Under the pieces are notes generated by a model that saw nothing but the letters and a program-made list of their open reading frames with translations, was not told the origin of the DNA and did not search any database. From positions 186,001 to 250,000 of the forward strand of contig CAWKAN010000019.1 in NCBI GenBank assembly GCA_963847615.1: DNA of 64,000 nucleotides, given 5' to 3'. The DNA is from Palsa-883 sp963847615. Its GTDB lineage: Bacteria; Pseudomonadota; Alphaproteobacteria; Acetobacterales; Acetobacteraceae. This document shows positions 9,940 to 19,419 of this stretch, one piece after another; within the stretch, counting starts at the first letter, position 1; the number at the start of each line of letters is the position of its first letter. Made by a program: the position numbers and the translations under genes.

Positions 9940-10338
9940 ATGGTGGTGCTGATTTCCTGGGACCATCATGGAATGGTGTATCTGGGCCCCGTGTCGGAGA
10001 CCTTCCCCGCGGAGGGATATCGGTTTCTCTACCCTGGCGCGATGTCGCTGTTCGGCTTCATCGGCTTTTCCGTGCTGCGCATTCCGGATGGCTATTCCAG
10101 TCCGCTGTACCTGATTCCGCTGATCGTCTCGGTGATCCTGACTTATGGGATGTTCTGGTTCATCTGGATCTATTTCGGTGCCGGCATCGCCGTGGGTTGC
10201 CTGGCGGCACCCTATGTGCTGGCCGAGATGGCTGGCGTGACCATGCCGGTCTGGGTCCGCTCGGTATTGGTCTACGTCGCCTTTGTCGGCGCCGTGCTGT
10301 GCACGGATCTCGCCGTGCACCTGGGCGAGTTCGGCTGA
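9940..10338 (+). CDS. Hypothetical small membrane protein
   Basis: 132 residues with three to four hydrophobic segments (around GAMSLFGFIGFSVL, LYLIPLIVSVILTYGMFWF, GAGIAVGCLAAPYVLAEM and SVLVYVAFVGAVLC), so probably an inner-membrane protein. I do not recognise a family. ATG 9940 is taken as the start because it is the first in frame; ATG 9973 (MVYLGPVSETF) is an equally possible start. No strong ribosome-binding site distinguishes them. It lies alone between the molybdoenzyme and a dioxygenase remnant, so context gives no functional clue. It may be a lineage-specific gene or a fragment of a larger one. Confidence 0.5.
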   Translation: MVVLISWDHHGMVYLGPVSETFPAEGYRFLYPGAMSLFGFIGFSVLRIPDGYSSPLYLIPLIVSVILTYGMFWFIWIYFGAGIAVGCLAAPYVLAEMAGVTMPVWVRSVLVYVAFVGAVLCTDLAVHLGEFG

Positions 10339-10421
10339 CCCCGGTTTGGCTGACCAGGATGCGCGCGGGTGCGCCGCATGCTTAGGTTGCGGCGTTGGGC
10401 GTTGACCGCCGCGCCGGCAGC

Positions 10422-10706
10422 ATGTCGTTCCATCATGTGCGGGCGCTGCACGGTTCGGCGCTGAACACCTCGAACCGCGCGCGCAATCTGTTGCTGTATG
10501 AGGTCGCCGCGGCGGATGCCTGGCCGCTACTGGGCGTGAAGGATTACGACGACTTCAACCGCCGCTTGATCCAGGGGGCGCCGACGATCGAGCCGCGCGT
10601 GGCGGCGGTGCCCGTGCGCATGCCGCTGCCGCCGGCGCTGCGCCAGGGCTCGATCTACGAGAACCAGCTTGGCTCCGACCGCACCTACTTCCGTCGGGTG
10701 GCGTAG
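10422..10706 (+). pseudogene. C-terminal remnant of a phytanoyl-CoA dioxygenase (PhyH) family protein
   Basis: About 94 residues beginning MSFHHVRALHGSALNTSNRA. The string HHVRALHGSALN followed by an R about five residues on is the C-terminal iron/2-oxoglutarate-binding part of PhyH-family dioxygenases (distal His plus Arg). A full member is roughly 250-300 residues and carries an HxD motif upstream. No such region is found in any frame before 10422, so only the 3' third survives. It could be translated, but it lacks two of the three iron ligands and cannot be a working dioxygenase. Confidence 0.6.
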
Positions 10707-10740
10707 CCCGCGGCATCGAGGCCCCGGCGCCTCGGCGCCG

Positions 10741-11913
10741 CTACAGCGGCGCGCGGTCGCCGGTCAGCGCCAGCGTCTTGTCGCGCTTGTCCAGCCACCA
10801 GCCGATCTCCTCCGGCCACATCGCGTAGCCAGGATCGCATCCCAGCGCCCGTGCCGCGCGCAGCGCGAAGCACGGGTCGTACAGCGCCTGCCGCCCGATC
10901 GCGATCAGGTCGGCATCCCCCGCGCGCAAAATCCCTTCCGCCTGCGGACCATCCAGGATCAGCCCCACCGCCATGCTGGGCACCCCCGCCTGGCGCTTCA
11001 CCGCCGCCGCGAACGGTACCTGAAAGCCCAGCCCGCGCGGCACCACCGCCGCGGTGCCAAGCGAGGTCAGGCCGCCCGAGGAACAATCCACCACGTCCAC
11101 GCCGAGCTGCCCCAGCGCGCGCGCCAGCGCCACGGTGTCCTCGATCCCCCATCCGCCGTCCGCGCCATCCACCGACGAGACACGAAAGAACAGCGGCTTG
11201 TGTGCCGGCCACGCGGCGCGTACCGCGCCCGTCACCTCCAGCGCCAGGCGCATCCGTCCCGCCAGGTCGCCGCCATAGGCATCGTTGCGCGTGTTGCTGA
11301 CCGGCGAGAGAAAGCTGGCGATCAGGTAGCCGTGCGCGCCGTGCACCTCGGCGATGTCGAACCCGGCGGCATCAGCGCGCCGCGCCGCCGCGGCAAACGC
11401 TTGCACCACCGCATCGATCTGCGGCACCGACAGCGCCTGCGGCACCAGCCACCCGTCGCCGACGGGCTCGTTGGTCGGTCCCACCACCTGCCAGGGCGCG
11501 AACCCGGCGGCGATGTCCGCCGCGGGCAGCGGGCCGCCGCCGTCCATCGCGCGCGCCGCGGAAGCCTTGCGGCCGGCATGCGCAAGCTGGATCGCCGACA
11601 GGCTGCCCTCCGTGCGGATCGTATCGGTGATGCGGCGGAAGGCGTGCATCTGCTCGTCGTTCCAGATGCCGCAATCGCGATGGGTGACGCGCCCGCGCGG
11701 CTCCACGGCGGTGGATTCGGTGAACACGATTCCCATCCGCCCCTGCGCGAAGCGGCCCAGGTGCACCAGGTGGAAATCGTTCGCCAGGCCGTCGCGGGCG
11801 CGATACTGCACCATTGGTGACAGCACCAGGCGGTTGCGTGCCGTCACCCCGCGCAGCGTCAGCTTGGTGAACAGCAGCGGCGTGGTGTCGGCGGATTGAG
11901 GGTTGGGCGACAT
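10741..11913 (-). CDS. NADH:flavin oxidoreductase / old yellow enzyme family (YqjM-like)
   Basis: 390-residue TIM-barrel FMN enzyme. The N-terminal block LTLRGVTARNRLVLSPMVQY, the HLGRFAQGRMGIVFTES segment, QLAHAGRKAS (FMN/substrate pocket), GFDIAEVHGAHGYLIASFLS and NTRNDAYGGDLAGRMRLALE (catalytic region), and the phosphate-binding IAIGRQALYDP near the C-terminus all match the YqjM/2,4-dienoyl-CoA-reductase-like branch. It reduces activated C=C bonds with NAD(P)H; the natural substrate is unknown. ATG 11913 is chosen; the open frame continues upstream but those codons look non-coding. It is convergent with the PhyH remnant. Confidence 0.86.
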   Translation of the reverse strand: MSPNPQSADTTPLLFTKLTLRGVTARNRLVLSPMVQYRARDGLANDFHLVHLGRFAQGRMGIVFTESTAVEPRGRVTHRDCGIWNDEQMHAFRRITDTIRTEGSLSAIQLAHAGRKASAARAMDGGGPLPAADIAAGFAPWQVVGPTNEPVGDGWLVPQALSVPQIDAVVQAFAAAARRADAAGFDIAEVHGAHGYLIASFLSPVSNTRNDAYGGDLAGRMRLALEVTGAVRAAWPAHKPLFFRVSSVDGADGGWGIEDTVALARALGQLGVDVVDCSSGGLTSLGTAAVVPRGLGFQVPFAAAVKRQAGVPSMAVGLILDGPQAEGILRAGDADLIAIGRQALYDPCFALRAARALGCDPGYAMWPEEIGWWLDKRDKTLALTGDRAPL

Positions 11914-12276
11914 CGAGGCGTTGCACTCCTGGGATGGACCTGGCCACGAGCGTACCCGCCGCTGGCCGATCTGTGACAGAGGCGCATAACGCATCGCCGG
12001 CGGAGAAGCCACGGACGTGCCGTTCGCCGGCGGCGGCGGCGGCAGGTTGGCCCCGCCGCGCGGCGTGTCGGGCGTTGCGGGGTTCGGCCAGGCTGCTCGG
12101 AACACACGTCCGCCAAGCAAACGCTGAACCGGGAGACGGCCAGGTGCTTCGCCGCCGCACCCACCCCAGCGACGCCGGTCCGTCGGATCCCCGCCAAGAG
12201 CGGCGCCCGGACCCGTGTTCGGTTCGCGCCGTCGTTCGGCGCTGAGCGGAATGCAGCGCGCCGCTACGTTGTTCGG
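11914..12276. other. 363-bp intergenic stretch, nothing recognised
   Basis: Region between the start of the flavin reductase and the end of the Rieske gene, both on the minus strand. Short open frames on both strands lack recognisable motifs. It presumably holds the promoter of the reductase gene, but I see no clear -35/-10 pair. Confidence 0.4.
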
Positions 12277-12690
12277 TCAGACCTCGACCACGACGTAATC
12301 GTTTTCCACCGACACCGGAATCGTCTCGGCGACGTAGGGTCCTTTGACAACCGTTTCTCCAGGTGTGACCTCGACCGGATACAGGCGCAAATTCACTTTT
12401 TCCGGATCGCACCACGACTGGCCGGTACGGATGTCGAACTCCCAGCCGTGCCAGGGGCAGCGTAGTGTCTCGCCCTGATGGGTGTAGCGGTACTCGCCCG
12501 GGACATCGGCTTCGACCAGTCCGGTGACGATGCCTTCGCACATCGGCCCGCCCTGGTGCGGACAGCGGTTCAACAACCCGCAGAACCTGCCTTGCAGGTT
12601 GAAGATCGCGATCGGCCGGCCGCGTACCGAGACCAGCTTGCGCTCGCCCGGCGGGATCTCCGCCACCGTCGCCACCACGTGCTTGCTCAT
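12277..12690 (-). CDS. Rieske [2Fe-2S] ferredoxin-type protein
   Basis: 137 residues consisting essentially of one Rieske domain. The cluster ligands are visible as NRCPHQGG (Cys43, His45) and LRCPWHGWEFD (Cys78, His81), giving the C-x-H-x(n)-C-x-x-H pattern. It lacks a catalytic domain and is too short for an oxygenase alpha subunit, so it is most likely a soluble electron-transfer component of an oxygenase or a stand-alone Rieske protein. The neighbours (an OYE-type reductase and an ABC importer) do not include an oxygenase alpha subunit. It is transcribed divergently from the importer operon, with a 191-bp shared upstream region. Confidence 0.88.
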   Translation of the reverse strand: MSKHVVATVAEIPPGERKLVSVRGRPIAIFNLQGRFCGLLNRCPHQGGPMCEGIVTGLVEADVPGEYRYTHQGETLRCPWHGWEFDIRTGQSWCDPEKVNLRLYPVEVTPGETVVKGPYVAETIPVSVENDYVVVEV

Positions 12691-12881
12691 GCGTTGCGAC
12701 CCGCCGTTGTCGATCGGCTGACGCTATCGCCCGCGCCAGATCGCCGCAACTGGTGCGGCGCGCCGGCCCGCGCCCGGGCCGGTGCGCGGGGTTGACCGAC
12801 CGGAAGGCGATGCATAGCGTCCCGGGCATGCCCGCAAAGGGCGCACCACGCGGTGCAGCAAAAGAGATCGGGAGAGCATCC

Positions 12882-13991
12882 ATGCTACGCAGAGTCGGAA
12901 TAACGCTTGCCGCACTTGCGGTCGGTTGGACCGTCGGCGCGACGCCGGGCGCGACGGCGCAGACCATCCAATTCGGCGCGATCCTGCCATTGACCGGCCC
13001 GGGTGGGTTGATCGGCACGCAGCAGATGCGCGGCATCCAGTTTGCCGTCGATCAGATCAACGCCAAGGGCGGCGTCCGCGGCCACAAGATCGAAGTGCTG
13101 TTCGAGGACGGCCAGGCCAAACCCGACCAGTCGGTGCTGAGCTTCAACAAGCTGGTCGATCTGCAGCATGTGTCGATGATTTTCACCGCCTTCTCCGGCC
13201 CCTCGCTCGCGATGGCACCGCTGGCCACGCGCAAGAAGGTGCTGATGGTGAACGCCGGCGCGCAGGCCGACAAACTGGCCACCGCCTCGCCGTACCTGAT
13301 CAACACGCTGCCGACCATCGGTGACGAAATCAAGGTGCTGTCGAAATACCTGACTGCCGACGGCAAGATGAAGGCCGCCATCCTGTTTGAGAACGATGCC
13401 GCCGGGATCTCCGGCCGCGACGACTATGTCACATATTTTCCCAAGGCCGGCGGCACCATCATCGCGCAGGAACCCACGCAGTTCGGCCAGACCGATTTTC
13501 GTCCGGCGCTGCTGAAGTTGGCCGATGCGAAGCCGGACGTAATGCTGGTCTCGATCACCGCCGCGCCACTGCAGATGGCGCAGCAATACAAGCAGCTTGG
13601 CCTGAAGTTCCTGGTTGCCGGAACCACCTTTCTGCAGGACCCGGCACTGGTCGCCGATCCGTCCTCGAATGGGATCGTGCACACGCAGATCCGCATCGAC
13701 GCGCCGCCGCAACTGGCGGCCGAATTCAAGCAGAAGTTCAACGTCGACATGGAGTTCTTCGTGCGGCAGTACTATAACGCCATGCAGGTCGTGCTGACCA
13801 CGCTCGACAAGGTACTGGAAGAGGGTAAGCCGGTCACCGGGGAAAACATGCACGACACGCTGTTCCAGATCCGTAAGTTCAACGGCCTGATCCCGCTGGA
13901 GTTCAAGACCAACACCGCAACCGTCAGCATCGACATCAACGAGATGCGTGACGGCAAGGACGTGACGATCAAGCAACTCAGCGCCGACTGA
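12882..13991 (+). CDS. Branched-chain-amino-acid-type ABC transporter substrate-binding protein
   Basis: 369 residues. A Sec-type signal peptide (MLRRVGITLAALAVGWTVG ... ATAQ) precedes the mature start TIQFGAILPLTGPGG. The two-lobed Leu/Ile/Val-binding fold is supported by IGTQQMRGIQFAVDQINAKG and KIEVLFEDGQAKPDQS. It is periplasmic and delivers ligand to the LivHMGF-type transporter encoded immediately downstream. ATG 12882 is used since GGAGAG lies just upstream and it begins the signal peptide; the frame is open further upstream. Many proteobacterial members bind aromatic acids, amides or urea rather than amino acids, so the ligand is uncertain. Confidence 0.88.
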   Translation: MLRRVGITLAALAVGWTVGATPGATAQTIQFGAILPLTGPGGLIGTQQMRGIQFAVDQINAKGGVRGHKIEVLFEDGQAKPDQSVLSFNKLVDLQHVSMIFTAFSGPSLAMAPLATRKKVLMVNAGAQADKLATASPYLINTLPTIGDEIKVLSKYLTADGKMKAAILFENDAAGISGRDDYVTYFPKAGGTIIAQEPTQFGQTDFRPALLKLADAKPDVMLVSITAAPLQMAQQYKQLGLKFLVAGTTFLQDPALVADPSSNGIVHTQIRIDAPPQLAAEFKQKFNVDMEFFVRQYYNAMQVVLTTLDKVLEEGKPVTGENMHDTLFQIRKFNGLIPLEFKTNTATVSIDINEMRDGKDVTIKQLSAD

Positions 13992-14019
13992 ACGCCGCAC
14001 CGACCGGGACCGGCCCGCC

Positions 14020-14883
14020 ATGCTTTGGCTGCAACTGCTGGTCAATGGTCTGGAGACCGGCTGCGCGCTGGGTGTGGTGGCGATCAGCTTCTCGCTGGTC
14101 TACGCCACCACGAAGATCTTCCATGTCGCCCATGCCGGCATCTACACCATGGGCGGCTACCTGGCGTGGTGGCTGGTCACCCACGGCACGCCGTCGGCGG
14201 TTGCGCTGCTGCTCGCGGTGGCCGCCTGCACCGCGGGCGGGGCGCTGATCCAAAGCCAGCTCTACGCGCGGCTGGAGCGGCGGCGGGCGAGCCATCTGGT
14301 GATCCTGATCGCCTCGCTCGGCACGCTGGCGGTGATGCAGAACATCATCGCGGCGGTGTTCACGCCGAATATCCTGCAATTCCCGGTGCCCTGGGCCGCC
14401 AACGTCGTCGTGCTGGGCGGCAGCGTGCGGCTGACCTGGGCGCAACTGCTGACCATCGCGGTCAGCCTGGCGTCCTATGCCGGGCTGATGTGGTTCGCGC
14501 ATTACACCATCCTGGGCAAGCGCATCCGCGCCGTGGCATCGAACCCGGTGCTGGCGCAGATCACCAGGCTGCGACCGCAAGCCGTCTATGTGATCGTGAT
14601 GGCGATCGCCTCGGCGATCGTCGCCCTGCCGGGCGTGCTGGTGCCGCTCGATCTCGGGCTGCAACCCTATGGCGGGATCACGCCGCTGCTGACCGCCACC
14701 ATCGCCATGATCGCCGGCGGCGTCGGCAGCATCACCGGTGCCTTCGCGCTGTCGATCGTCATCGCCGAGCTGCAGAACCTGTCGCTGCTGGTGATGCCCG
14801 GGGAATGGAGCATCGGCATCACCTTCTTCATTTTCGTGATCTTCATGCTGTTCCGCCCCACCGGCCTGTTCGCTGCACGCTGA
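14020..14883 (+). CDS. livH: ABC transporter permease, LivH type
   Basis: 287-residue inner-membrane permease with about eight hydrophobic segments. The N-terminal LVNGLETGCALGVVAISFSLVYA and the GKRIRAVASNPVLAQ coupling-loop motif (EAA-like, contacting the ATPases) are characteristic of LivH. It pairs with the LivM-type protein encoded next. It starts 28 bp after the binding-protein gene and is followed after 19 bp by the second permease, so all five genes form one operon. Substrate specificity is set by the binding protein and remains open. Confidence 0.87.
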   Translation: MLWLQLLVNGLETGCALGVVAISFSLVYATTKIFHVAHAGIYTMGGYLAWWLVTHGTPSAVALLLAVAACTAGGALIQSQLYARLERRRASHLVILIASLGTLAVMQNIIAAVFTPNILQFPVPWAANVVVLGGSVRLTWAQLLTIAVSLASYAGLMWFAHYTILGKRIRAVASNPVLAQITRLRPQAVYVIVMAIASAIVALPGVLVPLDLGLQPYGGITPLLTATIAMIAGGVGSITGAFALSIVIAELQNLSLLVMPGEWSIGITFFIFVIFMLFRPTGLFAAR

Positions 14884-14902
14884 GACGATCGGGCGCAGAG
14901 CA

Positions 14903-15769
14903 ATGGATTTCTGGTTCAGCTACATCGCTCTCGCCGAGGTCTACGTGCTGCTCGGCCTGTCGACCAACCTGCTGGTCGGCATCGTCGGCATCTTCTCGGT
15001 CTCGCAGGCGGCGGTGTTCGGTGTCGGCGCCTACATCGTCGCGCATTTCCTGATGGCGGCGGAACCGATGCCGTTCCTGCCAGCCCTGGGGATCGCCGCG
15101 GCCTGCTGCGTGCTGCTGAACGTGCTGGTCACGCTGCCGGCCTTGCGCGTGTCCGGCGATTATTTCGTGGTCACCTCGTTCGGCATCCAGTTGCTGGCGA
15201 CCGCGGTGTTCACCAACTGGACCGCCGGCACCGGCGGCGCCAATGGGCTGCCGGGCATCCCGCCGCCCGACCTGTTCAACCACCCGCTGGAGAGCACCGG
15301 GCAGTTGACGCTGCTGTGCAGCGCGGGCGCGGCGCTGGGCTGCCTGGCGTTCTTCCTGATCATGCGCGCGCCGTTCGGCCGGCTGCTGCGCGCGATCCGC
15401 GAGGACGAATCCGCCGTGGCCGCCGCCGGCAAGAACGTGCTGCGCGCCAAGGTCTCGGCCGCGGCGCTGGCCGGGGCCTTCGCCGGCGTGGCGGGCGGGC
15501 TGTACGCGACGTTCCTGAGCTTCATCGATCCGTCCTCGTTCGATCTGGATGCCTCGATCCTGCTGCTGACCATGGTGGTGGTCGGCGGCGCGCGCACCCT
15601 GGCGGGATCGATCATCGGGCCGTTCCTGCTGCTGGCGCTGCCGCAGATCCTGACCTTGCTGGACATCCCGACGACGATCGCCGCGGCGATGCGCCAACTG
15701 ATCTACGGGCTGCTGCTGATCCTGTTCATGATGTTCCGCCCGCAGGGCCTGGCGGGGGAACGGCTGTGA
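14903..15769 (+). CDS. livM: ABC transporter permease, LivM type
   Basis: 288-residue permease; NLLVGIVGIFSVSQAAVFGVG near the N-terminus and the coupling-loop segment FGRLLRAIREDESAVAAAGKN are typical of LivM, as is the end FRPQGLAGERL. Forms the heterodimeric membrane channel with LivH. Its stop overlaps the GTG start of the next gene (GTGA), a sign of translational coupling. Confidence 0.87.
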   Translation: MDFWFSYIALAEVYVLLGLSTNLLVGIVGIFSVSQAAVFGVGAYIVAHFLMAAEPMPFLPALGIAAACCVLLNVLVTLPALRVSGDYFVVTSFGIQLLATAVFTNWTAGTGGANGLPGIPPPDLFNHPLESTGQLTLLCSAGAALGCLAFFLIMRAPFGRLLRAIREDESAVAAAGKNVLRAKVSAAALAGAFAGVAGGLYATFLSFIDPSSFDLDASILLLTMVVVGGARTLAGSIIGPFLLLALPQILTLLDIPTTIAAAMRQLIYGLLLILFMMFRPQGLAGERL

Positions 15770-16530
15770 CCGCCTATCTGGAAGTCGCCGGACTGCAGAA
15801 AAGCTTCGGCGGCCTGCTGGCCCTGCAGGATTGCAGCTTCACCATCGCGCAGGGCCGCATCACCTGCCTGGTCGGGCCGAATGGCGCCGGCAAGACAACG
15901 ATCTTCAACGTGATCACCGGTTTCCTGAAGCCGGACGTGGGAAACGTGACGTTTCGTGGCCGCTCGCTCGACGGGTTCACGCCGCAGGCGGTGGTGCACA
16001 CCGGCATCGCGCGCACGTTCCAGAACCTGCGCCTGTTCGCCGACCTGACCGCGCTGGACAACGTGATGGTCGGGCTGCAACGGCAGTTCGCCGAGGAACC
16101 GCTGGGCGCGATCTTCCGCCCGCTGCACGCCGCGCGCCAGCAGACAAGCCGCCGCGAGGAAGCCCGCAGCATCCTGTCCCATGTCGGCCTGGCCGACCGC
16201 GCCAACGAGCGCGTGCGCAACCTGTCGTACGGTGAGCAGAAATTGCTGACGGTGGCGCGCGTGCTGGCGACCGGGGCGGAGCTGCTGCTGCTGGACGAGC
16301 CGGCGTCCGGCCTGTCGGCCGGCGCGCTCGACAACATCATGGCGCTGCTGCGCCGCTTGCAGACCGAAGGCAAGACGCTGCTGGTGGTCGAGCACAACAC
16401 CCGCGTGGTGCAGCAGATCGCCGACGAGGTGCTGTTCCTGCACCAGGGGCACCTGATGGCCCAGGGCACGCCGCAGCAGATTATCGCCGACCCCGCGCTG
16501 GCGGAAATCTATTTCGGGGGCGCGATCTGA
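15766..16530 (+). CDS. livG: ABC transporter ATP-binding protein, LivG type
   Basis: 254-residue ATPase starting at GTG 15766, which overlaps the livM stop by 4 bp. Walker A GPNGAGKTT, the LivG-specific FRGRSLDGFTPQAVVHTGIARTFQ region, signature LSYGEQKLLTVARVLA and Walker B LLLLDEPASGLS are all present, followed by the switch His (VEHNTRVV). LivG and LivF form the asymmetric ATPase pair on the cytoplasmic face. The C-terminus overlaps the ATG of livF by one base. Confidence 0.9.
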   Translation: MTAYLEVAGLQKSFGGLLALQDCSFTIAQGRITCLVGPNGAGKTTIFNVITGFLKPDVGNVTFRGRSLDGFTPQAVVHTGIARTFQNLRLFADLTALDNVMVGLQRQFAEEPLGAIFRPLHAARQQTSRREEARSILSHVGLADRANERVRNLSYGEQKLLTVARVLATGAELLLLDEPASGLSAGALDNIMALLRRLQTEGKTLLVVEHNTRVVQQIADEVLFLHQGHLMAQGTPQQIIADPALAEIYFGGAI

Positions 16531-17225
16531 TGGCGCTGCAACTCTCTGGCCTCGCCGCGGGCTACGGGGCGAAGACGGTGATCTCCGAGGTGTCCTTCGC
16601 GCTGGAACCAGGGCAGATCCTGGCGTTTCTCGGTCACAACGGTGCCGGCAAGACCACCACGCTGAAGACGGTGATGGGCCTGTTGCCGGCGCGTGCCGGA
16701 TCGGTGACGTTCGACGGCAGGCGGATCGACCGGATCGATGTGGCGGCGCGCGTGGCGATGGGGTTGCGCCTGTTGCCGGAGGGCCGCGGCATCTTCCCCG
16801 ACCTGGACGTGGCGGAGAACATCGACGTGGTGGCGGCGCGCAACTGCGGTCCGCGCGCGGTGTTCAGCCCGGAGGACGTCTATCGGCTGTTCCCGGCGCT
16901 GGCGGAGCGGCGCACCACGCGCGCGGGTAGTCTCAGTGGTGGGCAGCAGCAGATGCTGGCACTGGGGCTGGCGATCCTCGGGACGCCGCGCTGCCTGCTG
17001 CTGGACGAGCCGTCGATCGGCCTGGCGCCGAACCTGGTCGAGCGGATGTTCGCCCAGGTGCGCGAGGTGTGCAAATCGCACGCGATGACGGCGATCCTGG
17101 TGGAGCAGAACGTCGCCGCGGCGATGCAGATCGCCGATCGGGTGCTGATCATGAACAGCGGGCGGATCGTGTTCGACGGGCTGCCGGACGAGGCGCGCGC
17201 GTCGAATTTCTGGCACTATTTCTGA
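16530..17225 (+). CDS. livF: ABC transporter ATP-binding protein, LivF type
   Basis: 231-residue ATPase with Walker A GHNGAGKTTT, LPEGRGIFPDLDVAENI (a LivF hallmark), signature LSGGQQQMLALGLAIL and Walker B LLLDEPSIGLAPNL, then VEQNVAAAMQIADR. It is the last gene of the importer operon. Its start overlaps the livG stop (TGATG), and the next gene begins after 43 bp and is unrelated. Confidence 0.9.
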   Translation: MALQLSGLAAGYGAKTVISEVSFALEPGQILAFLGHNGAGKTTTLKTVMGLLPARAGSVTFDGRRIDRIDVAARVAMGLRLLPEGRGIFPDLDVAENIDVVAARNCGPRAVFSPEDVYRLFPALAERRTTRAGSLSGGQQQMLALGLAILGTPRCLLLDEPSIGLAPNLVERMFAQVREVCKSHAMTAILVEQNVAAAMQIADRVLIMNSGRIVFDGLPDEARASNFWHYF

Positions 17226-17268
17226 GCCGGGTCGCGACTCGGGCGCGGATGGTAGCCTGAGCCCTGTC

Positions 17269-17973
17269 ATGGTGCAGGGGAGTGCAGCCGCGGTGACCAG
17301 GGACGACAGGCTGGCGCGCTATCGCCAGCTGCGCAAGATCAGTTCCGCCCAGCAGGACGTGGCGCTGGACAGCGTCTCGCGTGAGACGATCCTCGACCTG
17401 GCGCGGCGCCTGGGCCTGACCCGAGGGCGCGTGCTGGTCTGTGAGAATCCGGACCAGATGGCGCTGATCTTCGATCTCGCCGTGCATACCGGCAGGCCAG
17501 GACGGTCGCGCGCGATCGATCGCTACGCGCAGCGGATGGCGGCGCGCGTCACCGGCGACGAGGCAATGATGCTGCGTGCCGCGCAAGCGGCGCGGTTCCG
17601 CATGTGGCGGGTCGAGCGACCGCACGAAATCCTTGGCCTGTGGGTGGTGGATGACATTCTGGATGCCAGGATGTGGTTGATCGACGAGGGCATGGAGGCG
17701 ACCTGCCAAGTCGGCGACATCTGGGCCGGCCGGTTGATGGCCGTCGAGGATTTCGTGATGGCGTGCGGCGCGTCGGTCCCCGTCACCGAGATGTTGGCGA
17801 GTGCAGCGGGCGCCGGCCTGGCAAAAATCACCGCTGGCAGCCGGGAAGACATGCTGAATGATCCACGCTTCGCGATCAGCCTGTTCCGTGCCGCGATCGA
17901 GATCGGGACCATGGACCGCGTGCGATTCCTCGATGCGGAGGAGCTTGCGCTGACGCTCGGGAGCGTCGATTGA
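17269..17973 (+). CDS. Conserved-looking hypothetical protein
   Basis: 234 residues, soluble, no signal peptide or membrane segment. The opening RYRQLRKISSAQQDVALDSV and the basic ARRLGLTRGRVLV segment give it a helical, possibly nucleic-acid-facing N-terminus; the rest shows no motif I know. ATG 17269 is the first start, but GTG 17292 follows an AGGGGAG ribosome-binding site at good spacing and may be the real one (226 residues). It lies downstream of the importer and convergent with the glutathione transferase. No function is proposed. Confidence 0.65.
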   Translation: MVQGSAAAVTRDDRLARYRQLRKISSAQQDVALDSVSRETILDLARRLGLTRGRVLVCENPDQMALIFDLAVHTGRPGRSRAIDRYAQRMAARVTGDEAMMLRAAQAARFRMWRVERPHEILGLWVVDDILDARMWLIDEGMEATCQVGDIWAGRLMAVEDFVMACGASVPVTEMLASAAGAGLAKITAGSREDMLNDPRFAISLFRAAIEIGTMDRVRFLDAEELALTLGSVD

Positions 17974-18004
17974 CCTCGGGCGGCGATGGGTTCCGGCGCA
18001 GTGC

Positions 18005-18625
18005 CTAGCGGTCGTCAACGGGTGGATTGGCCGCCACCGACGCCCGTGCGTTGAACGTTGCGTGCCAGGCCGCGAGCTTCGGGTGGCCGTCGCGCCACTT
18101 CTCGGCATCGAAACGGAAATCCAGGTAGGCCAGCGCCACGCCGATCGCCAGCTCGCCGATGTCGAACGGCTCGTGCGTCAGCGCCGCGGCCTCCTGCTCC
18201 AGCGCGGCGACGCAGGTGCGCAGCTTCAGGTGCCACAGCGCCAGGTGCGGTGTGCTCTGCCGCTCGGCCGGGCGGAAGCGCTCGCCCAGGGCGGCCAGCG
18301 CCACGTCCAGCATGCCGTTGCCCAGCGCGTGCCGGCGCAGCGCCGTCAGCCAGGCGGCGCCGCCGGCGGGGATCAGCTTTGGCCCGGCGTGCAGCGTGTC
18401 GAGATAGGCGATGATGACGAAGGAATCGTAGACGACGGTGCCGTCCTCCAGCTCCAGCGTCGGGATCTTGCCCAGCGGGTTGCGCGCCATCAGCTCCTGG
18501 TGCGGCGTGGTGCTGCCGACCACGGTGCGCACGCGGTCCAGCCGGTCCTGCAGCCCCATCTCGTGCGCGGCGATCACCACCTTGCGCACGTACGGCGAAC
18601 GCGGCGACCAATGCAGTTGCATCAT
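18005..18625 (-). CDS. Glutathione S-transferase family protein
   Basis: 206 residues. The N-terminal thioredoxin-like domain begins MMQLHWSPRSPYVRKVVIAA, where SPYVRK holds the catalytic Ser/Tyr-type position, and continues with NPLGKIPTLELEDGTVVYDS, containing the cis-Pro and the Glu/Asp-Ser glutathione-binding motif. The remainder is the all-helical C-terminal domain. Start ATG 18625 is preceded by GGGAGAG; the next codon is also ATG (18622). It is divergent from the CoA-transferase genes across 110 bp. Cytoplasmic; detoxification or isomerase role, substrate unknown. Confidence 0.85.
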   Translation of the reverse strand: MMQLHWSPRSPYVRKVVIAAHEMGLQDRLDRVRTVVGSTTPHQELMARNPLGKIPTLELEDGTVVYDSFVIIAYLDTLHAGPKLIPAGGAAWLTALRRHALGNGMLDVALAALGERFRPAERQSTPHLALWHLKLRTCVAALEQEAAALTHEPFDIGELAIGVALAYLDFRFDAEKWRDGHPKLAAWHATFNARASVAANPPVDDR

Positions 18626-18735
18626 CTCGATCTCTCCCGCCGGCCAACTTGGCAGCAATCGCGCGGTACGCCTAGAGTTTGTCCGCTCAGGGTTTGCCCA
18701 ATCAGGGTCAGGCCTGACAAGAGTGGGGAGAAAAC

Positions 18736-19415
<680 letters not shown>

Positions 19416-19419
<4 letters not shown>

